Assembly: GCA_031255115.1 (NCBI GenBank)
Contig: JAIRTD010000153.1
Location: 1-6,560, forward strand
Direction of reading: 5' to 3'
Source of the DNA: Spirochaetaceae bacterium
Lineage (GTDB): Bacteria; Spirochaetota; Spirochaetia; Treponematales; Breznakiellaceae
Length of the DNA stretch: 6,560 nt
A program made the position numbers and the translations under genes. Below the pieces are notes generated by a model. It had not been told where the DNA came from. It searched no databases and worked only from the letters and a program-made list of their open reading frames with translations. Below, piece by piece: positions 1 to 6,559 of the stretch (its first letter is position 1; every line of letters begins with the position of its first letter).

Positions 1-2
1 TT

Positions 3-1949
3 TCTTCGTACAATCATTTTATGGATGTATCGAAGGAGTTTTTTATCGAAGGGAGTACCGCCGGCGCCTATCAGACGGCCCTTGAACGCGAATACCCCGG
101 CGCCTTCCGGCCCGAAACACTGAATGTGCTTTTCCGGGATCCGCTGCGGGACAAGCTCCTTGTTGACGGCGGCGAGGTGCTGGCCCATATTCTTGAGCGG
201 GGGATTTTTGCCCTGCCCCGCGCCGGGCTTGAGCAGTACAATGCCGGAGAGGCCGAAATCCTCTACGAGAGCGGCGTTTCTTTTCTCCGGGAACGGGTGC
301 GTTACGCCGATATTATTACCGCCGCTAATCTGGAAGAACAGCTTACCGGAATTATCGCCAGGGGTTCTTATACTTCTTCTTTTGTTTCCATAGCCCCGGA
401 ACTCATAAAACCCTTTGTAGCCGAGAACGTGTTTTTCTCCGCCGGGGACACGGCCGAAAAAGTAGCCGCTCTCCGTTCCCAGGTAGAACCGGTTACCGCC
501 ATGATGGAAAAGGGCGAACACATTATACGCAAGGGCTTTATCATAAGCGCCCGGGACATGACAAAACTTGACGTGCTTGATACGGCCATATTAAAAAACA
601 GCCTTGACCGCCTGCTGGGTTATTTTATAGCCTTTCTGATAATTTTTGGGCTTTGCGTATTCTTTCTGTGCCCGAAGAATATGGGCAGACAGCTTAACGC
701 AAGCGAACTATACCTCCTGGCCATACTCGGCGCGGCCTATGTTACAGGCGCGGTATTTATTAAGGCCGTCGCGATACAGTTTCCCTATTATCCGGTATCG
801 CTCTTTTTTCCCACGACCCTGGCGGTGATGCTTCCTGCCATTCTGATGGGTTCTCACGCCGCGCTGTCCATGGCGGCGCTGCTTCCCCTGGCCGCCTTTG
901 TTACCGGTTCTTTTGACGGGCCGGCCTTTGTCTTTGCCCTGGTGTCGGGGTTTTCCTCGGTGTTTACCATTCAGGGCGTGGAAAGGCGCATGGATCTGCT
1001 CAAGGCGGGCTTCTTTATCGCCGCGGTCAACATAGTTGTCATGACGGCTATGCTGCTTGCCGAACAGGCCCCCCTGCTTGAGTTTCCTGGCATACTGTTC
1101 TGGGCCGCCCTTAACGGCCTTGCCCAGGGCGTACTGGTTCTGGGTCTTCTCCCGCCCCTGGAGCAGCTTCTCAATCCCGCCACGGTCTTTAGGCTCATTG
1201 AACTTTCGGATCTTAATTCGCCGGTGCTCAAGCGGCTTCTTACCGTGGCGCCGGGGACCTACAGTCATTCGGTAATGGTAGCCAATCTTGCCGAGTCGGC
1301 CTGTCAGGATATTGGAGCCAACGCCCTCTTGGCGAGGGTGGGGGCCTATTACCACGACATAGGCAAAATGGACCAGAGTGATTATTTTATTGAAAACCAG
1401 GCTGCGTATAACAAGCACACGGAACTGGGCCCGAGGCTTTCGGCCACGGTCATACGAAGCCATGTAAAGATAGGCGTAGAAAAGGCCCGGGGTCTGGGAC
1501 TGCCCCGGGAAGTCCTTGACATCATCAAGGAACACCACGGCAATTCGGTAATTACCTGGTTCTACAACGAAGCCTTAAAACAGGAATCCCAGGTAAATGT
1601 CGAGGACTTTACCTATCCGGGGAATCCTCCCCGTTCAAGGGAATCGGCTGTGGTCATGCTCGCCGATATTGTAGAAGCCGCCGTGCGCACCCTGAAAAAA
1701 CCGACCGTAACGCGGCTTGAAAAGTTTATACAGGAGCTTTTTATGGCCAAGCTGGAAAACAACCAGCTTTCCCAGTCGGAACTGACCTTCCACGATCTGG
1801 AGACCATCAAGACGGCCTTTATCAAGGTCCTTGCCGGACACTACCATTCCCGCATTGAGTATCCCAAGCTGAACAAGGAAGCTCCCTTCTCTGGCGCCGT
1901 GTCCCGCGCCGGGCCGGAAAGGAGCGTAAATGCCAATGAACAGGGTTGA
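3..1949 (+). CDS. pgpH: 7TM-HD family phosphohydrolase (PgpH-like cyclic-di-AMP phosphodiesterase), 5'-partial
   Basis: Membrane-bound HD hydrolase; characterised family members such as Listeria PgpH cleave cyclic-di-AMP to pApA in the cytoplasm. Numbering from the ATG at 21: residues 1-190 are the end of the extracytoplasmic 7TMR-HDED domain, including the usual GEHIIRKGFII stretch near 165-175. Seven hydrophobic segments follow at about 199-216, 229-250, 257-275, 278-295, 300-317, 328-346 and 357-376. The cytoplasmic HD domain starts near 394 (ELSDLNSPVL). The expected metal ligands are all present: His416 (APGTYSHS), His445-Asp446 (AYYHDIGK), His481, His505-His506 (KEHHG) and Asp549 (MLADIVEAA). 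The C-terminal SRIEYP is also typical. The frame is open to the left edge, there is no Shine-Dalgarno before the ATG at 21, and the N-terminal membrane anchor and first part of HDED are missing, so the gene starts outside the window. Its 3' end overlaps ybeY by 20 nt. The family is certain; the substrate is inferred from the family. Confidence 0.93.
   Translation, partial: SSYNHFMDVSKEFFIEGSTAGAYQTALEREYPGAFRPETLNVLFRDPLRDKLLVDGGEVLAHILERGIFALPRAGLEQYNAGEAEILYESGVSFLRERVRYADIITAANLEEQLTGIIARGSYTSSFVSIAPELIKPFVAENVFFSAGDTAEKVAALRSQVEPVTAMMEKGEHIIRKGFIISARDMTKLDVLDTAILKNSLDRLLGYFIAFLIIFGLCVFFLCPKNMGRQLNASELYLLAILGAAYVTGAVFIKAVAIQFPYYPVSLFFPTTLAVMLPAILMGSHAALSMAALLPLAAFVTGSFDGPAFVFALVSGFSSVFTIQGVERRMDLLKAGFFIAAVNIVVMTAMLLAEQAPLLEFPGILFWAALNGLAQGVLVLGLLPPLEQLLNPATVFRLIELSDLNSPVLKRLLTVAPGTYSHSVMVANLAESACQDIGANALLARVGAYYHDIGKMDQSDYFIENQAAYNKHTELGPRLSATVIRSHVKIGVEKARGLGLPREVLDIIKEHHGNSVITWFYNEALKQESQVNVEDFTYPGNPPRSRESAVVMLADIVEAAVRTLKKPTVTRLEKFIQELFMAKLENNQLSQSELTFHDLETIKTAFIKVLAGHYHSRIEYPKLNKEAPFSGAVSRAGPERSVNANEQG
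1916..1924 (+). promoter_or_regulatory. Shine-Dalgarno of ybeY
   Basis: GGAAAGGAG lies inside the end of the upstream hydrolase gene, 5 nt before the ATG at 1930 and 11 nt before a second in-frame ATG at 1936. It supports a start at 1930, though 1936 cannot be excluded. The location implies that ybeY is translated from the same transcript as the hydrolase. Confidence 0.7.
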
Positions 1950-2391
1950 GGTACAGGCCGAAGGGCTTCCCCTGCCGCTCTGGTCAGGCCGGCTTGAGGC
2001 TTTTGCCCTGAGGGTGCTGGAGAAACTGGCCGTAAAAAACTGGGACCTCTCGGTGCTGCTCTGCGACGAAAAAACCATAGAGGAACTTAACGCCCGCTAC
2101 CGGGGCCGCTCTGAGCCCACCGACGTACTTTCGTTTGAACTGGGAGAAACATTCAACTCAGACGGGGAACAGCGTTTTCTTCCCGGCGATATAGTTATTT
2201 CTCTTCCCGAACTCAGTAAAAACGCCGTATATTTTAATGTAAGCGAAGATGAAGAATTACGCCGCCTTGTGGTCCACGGCATACTGCATCTTGACGGAAT
2301 GGACCACAGCGGCAACAGCGCGGAGGAGCCTATGCTTTTTCTTCAGGAAACCATACTCAGTGAACTTGACGGGGAGCGCGTATTGTCATGA
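1930..2391 (+). CDS. ybeY: Endoribonuclease YbeY (rRNA maturation factor)
   Basis: YbeY is a cytoplasmic zinc-dependent single-strand endoribonuclease family involved in 16S rRNA 3' maturation and ribosome quality control. The 153-residue product has the usual length. The family signature is complete: His116, His120 and His126 in HGILHLDGMDH (HX3HX5H, the zinc ligands), preceded by YRGRSEPTDVLSF (residues 57-69) with the conserved arginine and TDVLSF strand, and GDIVIS (86-91). The start at 1930 follows a strong Shine-Dalgarno at 1916-1924. The gene overlaps the upstream hydrolase by 20 nt and the downstream CBS gene by 4 nt (ATGA), so translational coupling is likely. Placement directly after a 7TM-HD hydrolase is a common arrangement, also found in Firmicutes. 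Nothing is missing or odd in the sequence. Confidence 0.97.
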   Translation: MPMNRVEVQAEGLPLPLWSGRLEAFALRVLEKLAVKNWDLSVLLCDEKTIEELNARYRGRSEPTDVLSFELGETFNSDGEQRFLPGDIVISLPELSKNAVYFNVSEDEELRRLVVHGILHLDGMDHSGNSAEEPMLFLQETILSELDGERVLS

Positions 2392-3158
2392 AAACGCCTT
2401 CATTTTTTTCCCGCCTGGTAAAAAAAGGCGGGAAGGGCTATCAGGGGCTTGAGTCCGATCAGAAAGAAATGATACGGGGCGTGGTGGAACTTTCCGAAAC
2501 CACGGTCAAGGAAGTAATGGTTGCCCGCATTGATACGGTTTTTCTGTCTGTTGATGCCGGCCCCGACGAGATACTGGAGCGTATTTCCGAAAGCGGCCAT
2601 TCGCGCTTTCCCGTCTATAAGGAAACCATAGACAATGTCATAGGCGTACTCTATGTAAAGGATGTACTCCGCACCCTGGTTCAGAAAGAAGACCTGCTCA
2701 TAGAAAAGCTCATTAAAAAGCCCTTCTTTGTTCCCGGTTCCAAACATATTGACGAACTTCTGCGGGAACTGCGCCGCCGCAGGGTACATATAGCGGTGGT
2801 GGTGGACGAATACGGCGGCGTATCGGGCATAGTTTGTATGGAAGACATCATCGAGGAAATAGTCGGGGACATACAGGACGAATTTGACAACGAACAGGAA
2901 GATATATTAAAGCTCGGCCAGGGCAGCTATCTCTGCGACGCAAGGGTAAACCTCGAGGACCTCTCCGAAGAACTGGACATCAAACTTCCGGTAGACGAAT
3001 TCGACACCCTTGGGGGCTTTGTATTTGACCTTTTTGGCAAAATACCGGTAAAATACGAGAAGGTTGTTTTTGAAGGCAACAATTTTATTATCCAGGACAT
3101 GGACGGTCATAAAATAAATACCGTCAAGGTGGTGCTGAACAAAGAGGCGGCCCAATAG
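2388..3158 (+). CDS. tlyC: CBS-pair / CorC_HlyC domain protein (TlyC/CorC family)
   Basis: The 256-residue product has a short basic N-terminus (1-25), two CBS domains (about 41-98 and 108-165; key stretches VKEVMVARIDTVFL, HSRFPVY, VVDEYGGVSGIV) and a C-terminal CorC_HlyC transporter-associated domain (about 178-253, with FDTLGGFVFDLFGKIP). CBS pairs usually bind adenine nucleotides. The membrane DUF21/CNNM domain of full-length relatives is absent and no transmembrane segment is seen, so this is the short soluble form, as in E. coli CorC and spirochaetal proteins called TlyC. CorC is linked to Mg/Co efflux; the haemolysin label rests on older heterologous work and is weakly supported. The start overlaps the ybeY stop as ATGA; a modest GGGGAG at 2371-2376 lies 11 nt upstream. 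It is probably co-transcribed with the two preceding genes. The symbol follows spirochaete usage; corC would be equally defensible. Confidence 0.9.
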   Translation: MKTPSFFSRLVKKGGKGYQGLESDQKEMIRGVVELSETTVKEVMVARIDTVFLSVDAGPDEILERISESGHSRFPVYKETIDNVIGVLYVKDVLRTLVQKEDLLIEKLIKKPFFVPGSKHIDELLRELRRRRVHIAVVVDEYGGVSGIVCMEDIIEEIVGDIQDEFDNEQEDILKLGQGSYLCDARVNLEDLSEELDIKLPVDEFDTLGGFVFDLFGKIPVKYEKVVFEGNNFIIQDMDGHKINTVKVVLNKEAAQ

Positions 3159-3196
3159 AGAAATGGCCTTTCGGGGCGCGTTTGACCACCTAAATT

Positions 3197-3202
3197 GAGG
3201 AG
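3197..3202 (+). promoter_or_regulatory. Shine-Dalgarno that sets the lipoprotein start
   Basis: GAGGAG lies 7 nt before the ATG at 3210. It overlaps an in-frame TTG at 3195 and so argues against that codon as the start. The 51-nt gap 3159-3209 contains no convincing -35/-10 pair and no hairpin with a T-run. Confidence 0.7.
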
Positions 3203-3209
3203 CTTGTGT

Positions 3210-3527
3210 ATGAAAAAGCATCTGGCAGGAGGCGTCAGGCGCCTTTGCGTTACCCTCATTCCCCTTGCTTTTTTTGTATTTTCCGGCTGCGGCGCGAAAC
3301 CAATACAGGATAAAACCGAAGATGCCCCGCCCGAATATACTCCGCCCAAGGATACCCGGGAAAAGGTCATACCCGAGGATCTCCCGGAATCTTATTTCAC
3401 AGAAACCATTCAAGGGGAAGACGGCGATAACCGTTATATTACAAGCTGTTTTCTCGGAAATGATACCGTTATTAATCAGGTTGAACAATCATGGATCTTG
3501 ATACCAGACAATGCGCGCCGCCCGTAA
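3210..3527 (+). CDS. Small predicted lipoprotein of unknown function
   Basis: A 105-residue product not recognised as a named family. It begins with a classic export signal: basic MKK and RR residues (1-11), a hydrophobic core (about 12-24, VTLIPLAFFVF) and a lipobox ending FSGC with Cys27 as the probable lipidated residue. The lipobox is relaxed (Phe at -3), as is common in spirochaetes. The mature part (about 79 residues) starts acidic and proline-rich (PPEYTPPKD) and ends in a short polar region with no motif I know. The ATG at 3210 is chosen for its strong Shine-Dalgarno and because it places the signal peptide correctly. The 3' end overlaps the next gene by 37 nt in another frame, suggesting coupled expression and perhaps a shared location in the envelope. 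Membrane attachment is well supported; function is unknown. Confidence 0.75.
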   Translation: MKKHLAGGVRRLCVTLIPLAFFVFSGCGAKPIQDKTEDAPPEYTPPKDTREKVIPEDLPESYFTETIQGEDGDNRYITSCFLGNDTVINQVEQSWILIPDNARRP

Positions 3528-5542
3528 AACACGGGAAGGGTCTTTCAGAACGCGGCGTTACAGGCCGCTTCGCTGCAAGAATCGTACTCATCGCTCTGCC
3601 TTTCTTTCTTGTTCCGGGCCTTTTTGCCCAGAGCGGCAGGAGCGCCGCTTTCTTTTACGAGCAGGGACAGAGCGCCATGCTTATCGAGGACTGGTATGCC
3701 GCGGCCGAGGCTTTTCAGGAAGTACTGCGAATCAACCCGTCCCATGCCGAAGCCGTGGCGGCCCTTGCCGAATCGTACTATGAGCTTGGCGAATACGACC
3801 AGGCCCTGAGCTGGACGCGCCGGGCCCGAAGCCTTGCCAGGGGCCGCTCCGATCTTGCCAACCTCGAAGCCTTTACCCTTGTAGCCCTGGGGCGTCTTGA
3901 CGCGGCTTCGGCGCTAATCGCCGAAGTCCTTGCCAGGGAACCGTACAACAGGGAAGCGCTTTTTGCCGCCGCCGAACTGGACATAGCCAGGGGCCGCGCC
4001 GGCGACGCGGTGCAGCGTTACCGCGAGGCGGCCCGCCGCTATCCTGACGACAGGCGGGTACTTATTTCGCTGGCCCTGGTACTCGGCTCAATGGGAGACG
4101 AGGAGGCCGCCCGCGCTTATATCACCAGGGCGCTAAACCAGCATCCCGACGATTACCGGGTGTATTACTACGCGGCCTATCTTGACGCCGCCTCGAATCT
4201 GCTTCCCTCCGCTATACGCCACGCCGAACGGGCCCTTGTTTTTAAGCCTGGTTTTGCCCCGGCCCGCTCCCTCCTTGCCAGTCTCCGTTACCGTTCGGGC
4301 CAGTACCAGGAAGCGGCCAGGCTTGCCGACGAAATGATAGCCGCCGACAGGCAGAACGTTTCGGCCTGGTACCTTAAAGGCATGTCCTATACCCGCATGG
4401 ACAGGCACCCTGACGCCATAGCCATACTCCAGACGGCAAGCGGCATAGCTCCGGAAGACGAATTTGTGCGGGCCGCCCTGGAAGATCTTATCATAGCCCA
4501 TACCAGCCTTGAGGACAGACAGCGGGGCCGTTGGGCCCAGTGGCATTTTGCCCGGGCCAGGGACTACCGGAGAGAAAACCTCCTCGACCAGGCTATCTTT
4601 GAGTACCGCCGCGGCCTCCGCATTTACCCCTATGCGTCCGAGCGCAGGGAATACGCCGAACTGCTCCGCATTCAGGGCTATCCTTCCCGCTATGTGGACG
4701 AACTCCGCTTCCTCCAGGACCTGGGCCTTGCCGACCGGACGATAAACGACGCTGTGGAGACCTATGACGCGCTGCTTTCCGACGCCATATTCCGCCAGTG
4801 GGCCGTCGACCCTGTGGAACTTTCCGCCCGTCATTGGAAGATAGCGGTCTTTTCCCTGGCCTCCCAGTCCGCCTTCTACCACAGCGACGCGGGCGCTGTA
4901 AGTTCGGCATATATTAAAGACATACTGGTCCATGACCGGAACATACTCCCCCTGGACCTGGAACTCCGTCAGGCAAGTTATTCCCAGGCGTTTAGAAGCG
5001 CCCGGGAAGCCGGGGCGGATTATTTTCTTATTGTCAGTGTTTCTGAAAATGAACGGGACCTGTCCCTTAAAGCCGAACTTTTTGTCGGCCGTACCGGATC
5101 GCAGGCGTCGTTGTTTTACGCTTTCAGGACCGGTCCTGACCGGCTTAGAAACGCGTCACGAAATATCGTCGAGCAGCTTTCATCGTCATTGCCTTTCAGG
5201 GCTTCCCTGATACGCCGCAGAGGTTCCCAGGCCCTTATTGACAAGGGCAAGGCCGACGGCCTTAAACCCAACGGCGTATACGAGATTATCAAAAAGAACC
5301 GGGCGGGACTCCTTAACGAGGGTATAGGGATAAGCTATTATCCGGAAGATCTTTTGGGCACCCTGGTAATCGAAAGGGTAGGGGACGAAATTGCCTCAGG
5401 CACACTGAGCAGAAACGGCTTCTTTGACCTCATTGCTACAGGCGACGAAGTGTTCCTCCGCGCCGGGGACGAAGAGAGCCGCGGCGGCGGCGAACAGCCG
5501 GTCAATCCCGAACTTCGCTCACTGCTGCGGACTATCCGCTGA
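3491..5542 (+). CDS. Exported TPR-repeat protein with CsgG/LpoB-like and FlgT-C-like C-terminal regions
   Basis: A 683-residue protein, probably periplasmic. A long polar N-terminus precedes a hydrophobic signal core (about 30-45) with probable cleavage near Ala46-Gln47 (LFAQSG). About eight or nine TPR units follow, roughly 53-84, 87-118, 121-152, 154-187, 188-220, 223-254, 256-287, 289-321 and 349-380; clear examples are DWYAAAEAFQEVLRINP and GEYDQALSW. A linker (about 381-446) leads to an alpha/beta region (about 447-570; ADYFLIVSVSENE then a FVGRTGSQASLFYAF strand pair) resembling CsgG/TolB-N/LpoB-type folds. The last part (about 577-657; DKGKADGLKPNGVYEII, LGTLVIERVGDEIASG, ATGDEVFL) resembles the beta-barrel of FlgT C-termini. 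The ATG at 3491 is the only possible start, since an in-frame TGA lies at 3482; its Shine-Dalgarno is weak, suggesting coupling to the overlapping lipoprotein gene. TPRs and export are solid; the C-terminal fold assignments are pattern-based inference. No catalytic site is evident, so a scaffold role is likely. Confidence 0.87.
   Translation: MDLDTRQCAPPVKHGKGLSERGVTGRFAARIVLIALPFFLVPGLFAQSGRSAAFFYEQGQSAMLIEDWYAAAEAFQEVLRINPSHAEAVAALAESYYELGEYDQALSWTRRARSLARGRSDLANLEAFTLVALGRLDAASALIAEVLAREPYNREALFAAAELDIARGRAGDAVQRYREAARRYPDDRRVLISLALVLGSMGDEEAARAYITRALNQHPDDYRVYYYAAYLDAASNLLPSAIRHAERALVFKPGFAPARSLLASLRYRSGQYQEAARLADEMIAADRQNVSAWYLKGMSYTRMDRHPDAIAILQTASGIAPEDEFVRAALEDLIIAHTSLEDRQRGRWAQWHFARARDYRRENLLDQAIFEYRRGLRIYPYASERREYAELLRIQGYPSRYVDELRFLQDLGLADRTINDAVETYDALLSDAIFRQWAVDPVELSARHWKIAVFSLASQSAFYHSDAGAVSSAYIKDILVHDRNILPLDLELRQASYSQAFRSAREAGADYFLIVSVSENERDLSLKAELFVGRTGSQASLFYAFRTGPDRLRNASRNIVEQLSSSLPFRASLIRRRGSQALIDKGKADGLKPNGVYEIIKKNRAGLLNEGIGISYYPEDLLGTLVIERVGDEIASGTLSRNGFFDLIATGDEVFLRAGDEESRGGGEQPVNPELRSLLRTIR
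5124..5139. repeat. Perfect 16-nt palindrome inside the TPR gene
   Basis: TCAGGACCGGTCCTGA is identical to its reverse complement and encodes parts of residues 545-550 of the TPR protein. Its central 10-mer GGACCGGTCC recurs at 5851-5860 within the minus-strand gene. With no loop it is more a dyad than an RNA hairpin. No function is evident and chance is a fair explanation. Confidence 0.4.
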
Positions 5543-6559
5543 GATCCTGGCAAGAACCGCTTCGATCCACTCGGACGCCTCGGCGTCCTCATAGGGCCTG
5601 ACAAGGAGAAATTCAAAAAGGGCTTCCTGGTACTTGTTCAAAAAATACCAGGCCTGGCCAAGGTAAAAATGGGCCCGGTATTCAAGATCCGGACTTCTGG
5701 GGAGGGAGAGAAACTGTATGAGTTCGTCTCTGGCCTGTTCCCACTGTTCCTTGCTAAAAACGTCCCGTACTATGACACCCAGAGTATACTCGGCGCCGCT
5801 TGTGTTTTCTTCCAGGTCCCGCGAAAAAGCCCTGGGCCTTTTTTGAACCGGGACCGGTCCGGCCTTTCCAAGGAGGGCGCTGAGGGCCTGTTCAGCCTCG
5901 GCGCTGAGGGCCCGTGATGGAGAAGTCTCCATAAGACCCTGGGAACGGGGAACGGCGTTGCCTGTCGATACAAGGGGAAGGGGCATGGAACGGAGCCCTT
6001 CTTTGTCTCCGGCACCTGCGGAGAGCCGCACCGCCTGGGCGGTGGCGTTTCGTCCGGGCACTATCGACACTCTGCCCTGGGCGAGATTTTCTTCAAGAAT
6101 AACCGCGTAGTAGTAATCTATATCCCGCACCGGATAATCGGTAAAGGGCGATCGTACCCCGGTCTGCACAATTACCGCGCTTAAAAGGTCCTGGGTGTTC
6201 CGTATAGGGTGTACGCTCCGGTAGAGTACCGGGGTTTTTCCCTCGCCTTCTATAGAAAAACGTATGATTACCGAATCGCTTCGAAGCTCGGTTTCTACAA
6301 AGGCTGTCTCGTCCTGTATGAACGTATCTTGCGCGCCCGGCCAGGGGGCCCCGCCCCCGGGAAGCCCGTCCTGAATGCTGACGCTGATCGTATTGTTAAG
6401 CGGTATGAGTATGTCGTATATAGTGCCCCGGCCGTCGCTGGCCGCGACAAAATAGTAACAGGGTCCGGCGCCTTCAGGCTCGTCTATATAGGACCCGCTT
6501 CCATAGGGGATTTCCTCAGGCTTTTCCGTCCCGATCCCGGCCGCTTCGATGGGCCTGGC
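5519..6559 (-). CDS. FN3-like / TPR-like envelope protein, 5'-partial
   Basis: Minus-strand frame open from the right edge (6559) to the TGA at 5521-5519: 346 visible residues, start outside the window. The first possible start codon inside, a GTG at 6169 (visible residue 131), falls within a conserved beta-sandwich segment with 130 uninterrupted residues before it, so it is not the true start. Two fibronectin-III-like segments are seen: one ending YIDEPEGAGPCYYFVAASD (24-42), the other running from RFSIEGEG (100-107) through LYRSVHPI to SPFTDYPVRDIDYYYAVI (137-154). Both share an S-x(1-2)-D-x-P turn followed by an aromatic YYxxV strand. A low-complexity Ala/Ser/Pro-rich linker follows (about 170-250), then a TPR-like helical pair near 267-320 (QWEQARDELIQFL, YLGQAWYFLNKYQEALFEF). 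The product is probably exported, but its N-terminus is not visible. No named family is recognised. The 3' end overlaps the convergent TPR gene by 24 nt. Confidence 0.82.
   Translation of the reverse strand, partial: ARPIEAAGIGTEKPEEIPYGSGSYIDEPEGAGPCYYFVAASDGRGTIYDILIPLNNTISVSIQDGLPGGGAPWPGAQDTFIQDETAFVETELRSDSVIIRFSIEGEGKTPVLYRSVHPIRNTQDLLSAVIVQTGVRSPFTDYPVRDIDYYYAVILEENLAQGRVSIVPGRNATAQAVRLSAGAGDKEGLRSMPLPLVSTGNAVPRSQGLMETSPSRALSAEAEQALSALLGKAGPVPVQKRPRAFSRDLEENTSGAEYTLGVIVRDVFSKEQWEQARDELIQFLSLPRSPDLEYRAHFYLGQAWYFLNKYQEALFEFLLVRPYEDAEASEWIEAVLARISADSPQQ
5573..5588. other. Strong GC hairpin just past the TPR stop codon
   Basis: GGACGC-CTCG-GCGTCC can fold with a 6-bp (or 7-bp with 2-nt loop) perfect stem. 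It begins 30 nt after the plus-strand stop at 5540-5542 and lies inside the coding region of the minus-strand gene. No T-run follows in either direction, so it is not a classic intrinsic terminator; it could act as an mRNA 3'-end stabiliser or be incidental. Confidence 0.3.
5824..5844 (+). terminator. Terminator-like A-tract/stem/T-tract, weak candidate
   Basis: AAAAA, then GCC-CTG-GGC with an outer G-C pair and one bulged C, then TTTTTT. On plus-strand RNA this gives a short GC stem followed by six U; on the minus strand it also ends in a five-U run. It lies about 280 nt beyond the TPR stop, inside the minus-strand gene, where it encodes an ordinary basic stretch (KRPRAF). The stem is short, so termination here is only a possibility. 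Confidence 0.2.

Noticed and set aside
21..23. ATG at 21 as the true start of the PgpH gene
   Set aside because: No Shine-Dalgarno precedes it, the frame is open to the window edge, and the protein would lack the N-terminal membrane anchor and the beginning of the HDED domain.
708..1538. Long antisense open frame (276 codons) opposite the PgpH gene
   Set aside because: It lies wholly opposite a well-identified gene, its product is a low-complexity Gly/Arg/Lys/Gln-rich sequence with no domain, and such frames arise from codon bias in GC-rich genes.
1635..2078. Antisense open frame across the pgpH/ybeY junction
   Set aside because: Both sense genes are certain families with intact motifs here; the antisense product has no motif.
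3195..3209. TTG at 3195 as the lipoprotein start
   Set aside because: It overlaps the GAGGAG that serves as Shine-Dalgarno for the ATG at 3210, and using it would add residues before the normal MKK signal-peptide start.
3182..3210. Possible promoter with TTGACC as -35 upstream of the lipoprotein
   Set aside because: At a 17-nt spacing the -10 would be TGTGTA, overlapping the start codon and not resembling TATAAT.
3836..3997. GCCAGGGGCCGC occurring twice in the TPR gene (3836-3847 and 3986-3997)
   Set aside because: It reflects repeated use of the same codons for Ala-Arg-Gly-Arg at equivalent TPR helix ends; not a separate repeat element.
4133..4933. Long antisense open frame (266 codons) opposite the TPR gene
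   Set aside because: Same reasoning: it mirrors the coding frame of a clear TPR protein, and its translation has no recognisable domain.
6167..6169. GTG at 6169 as the start of the minus-strand gene
   Set aside because: It lies inside a conserved beta-sandwich-like segment, and 130 further codons upstream are open with protein-like composition and a related segment.
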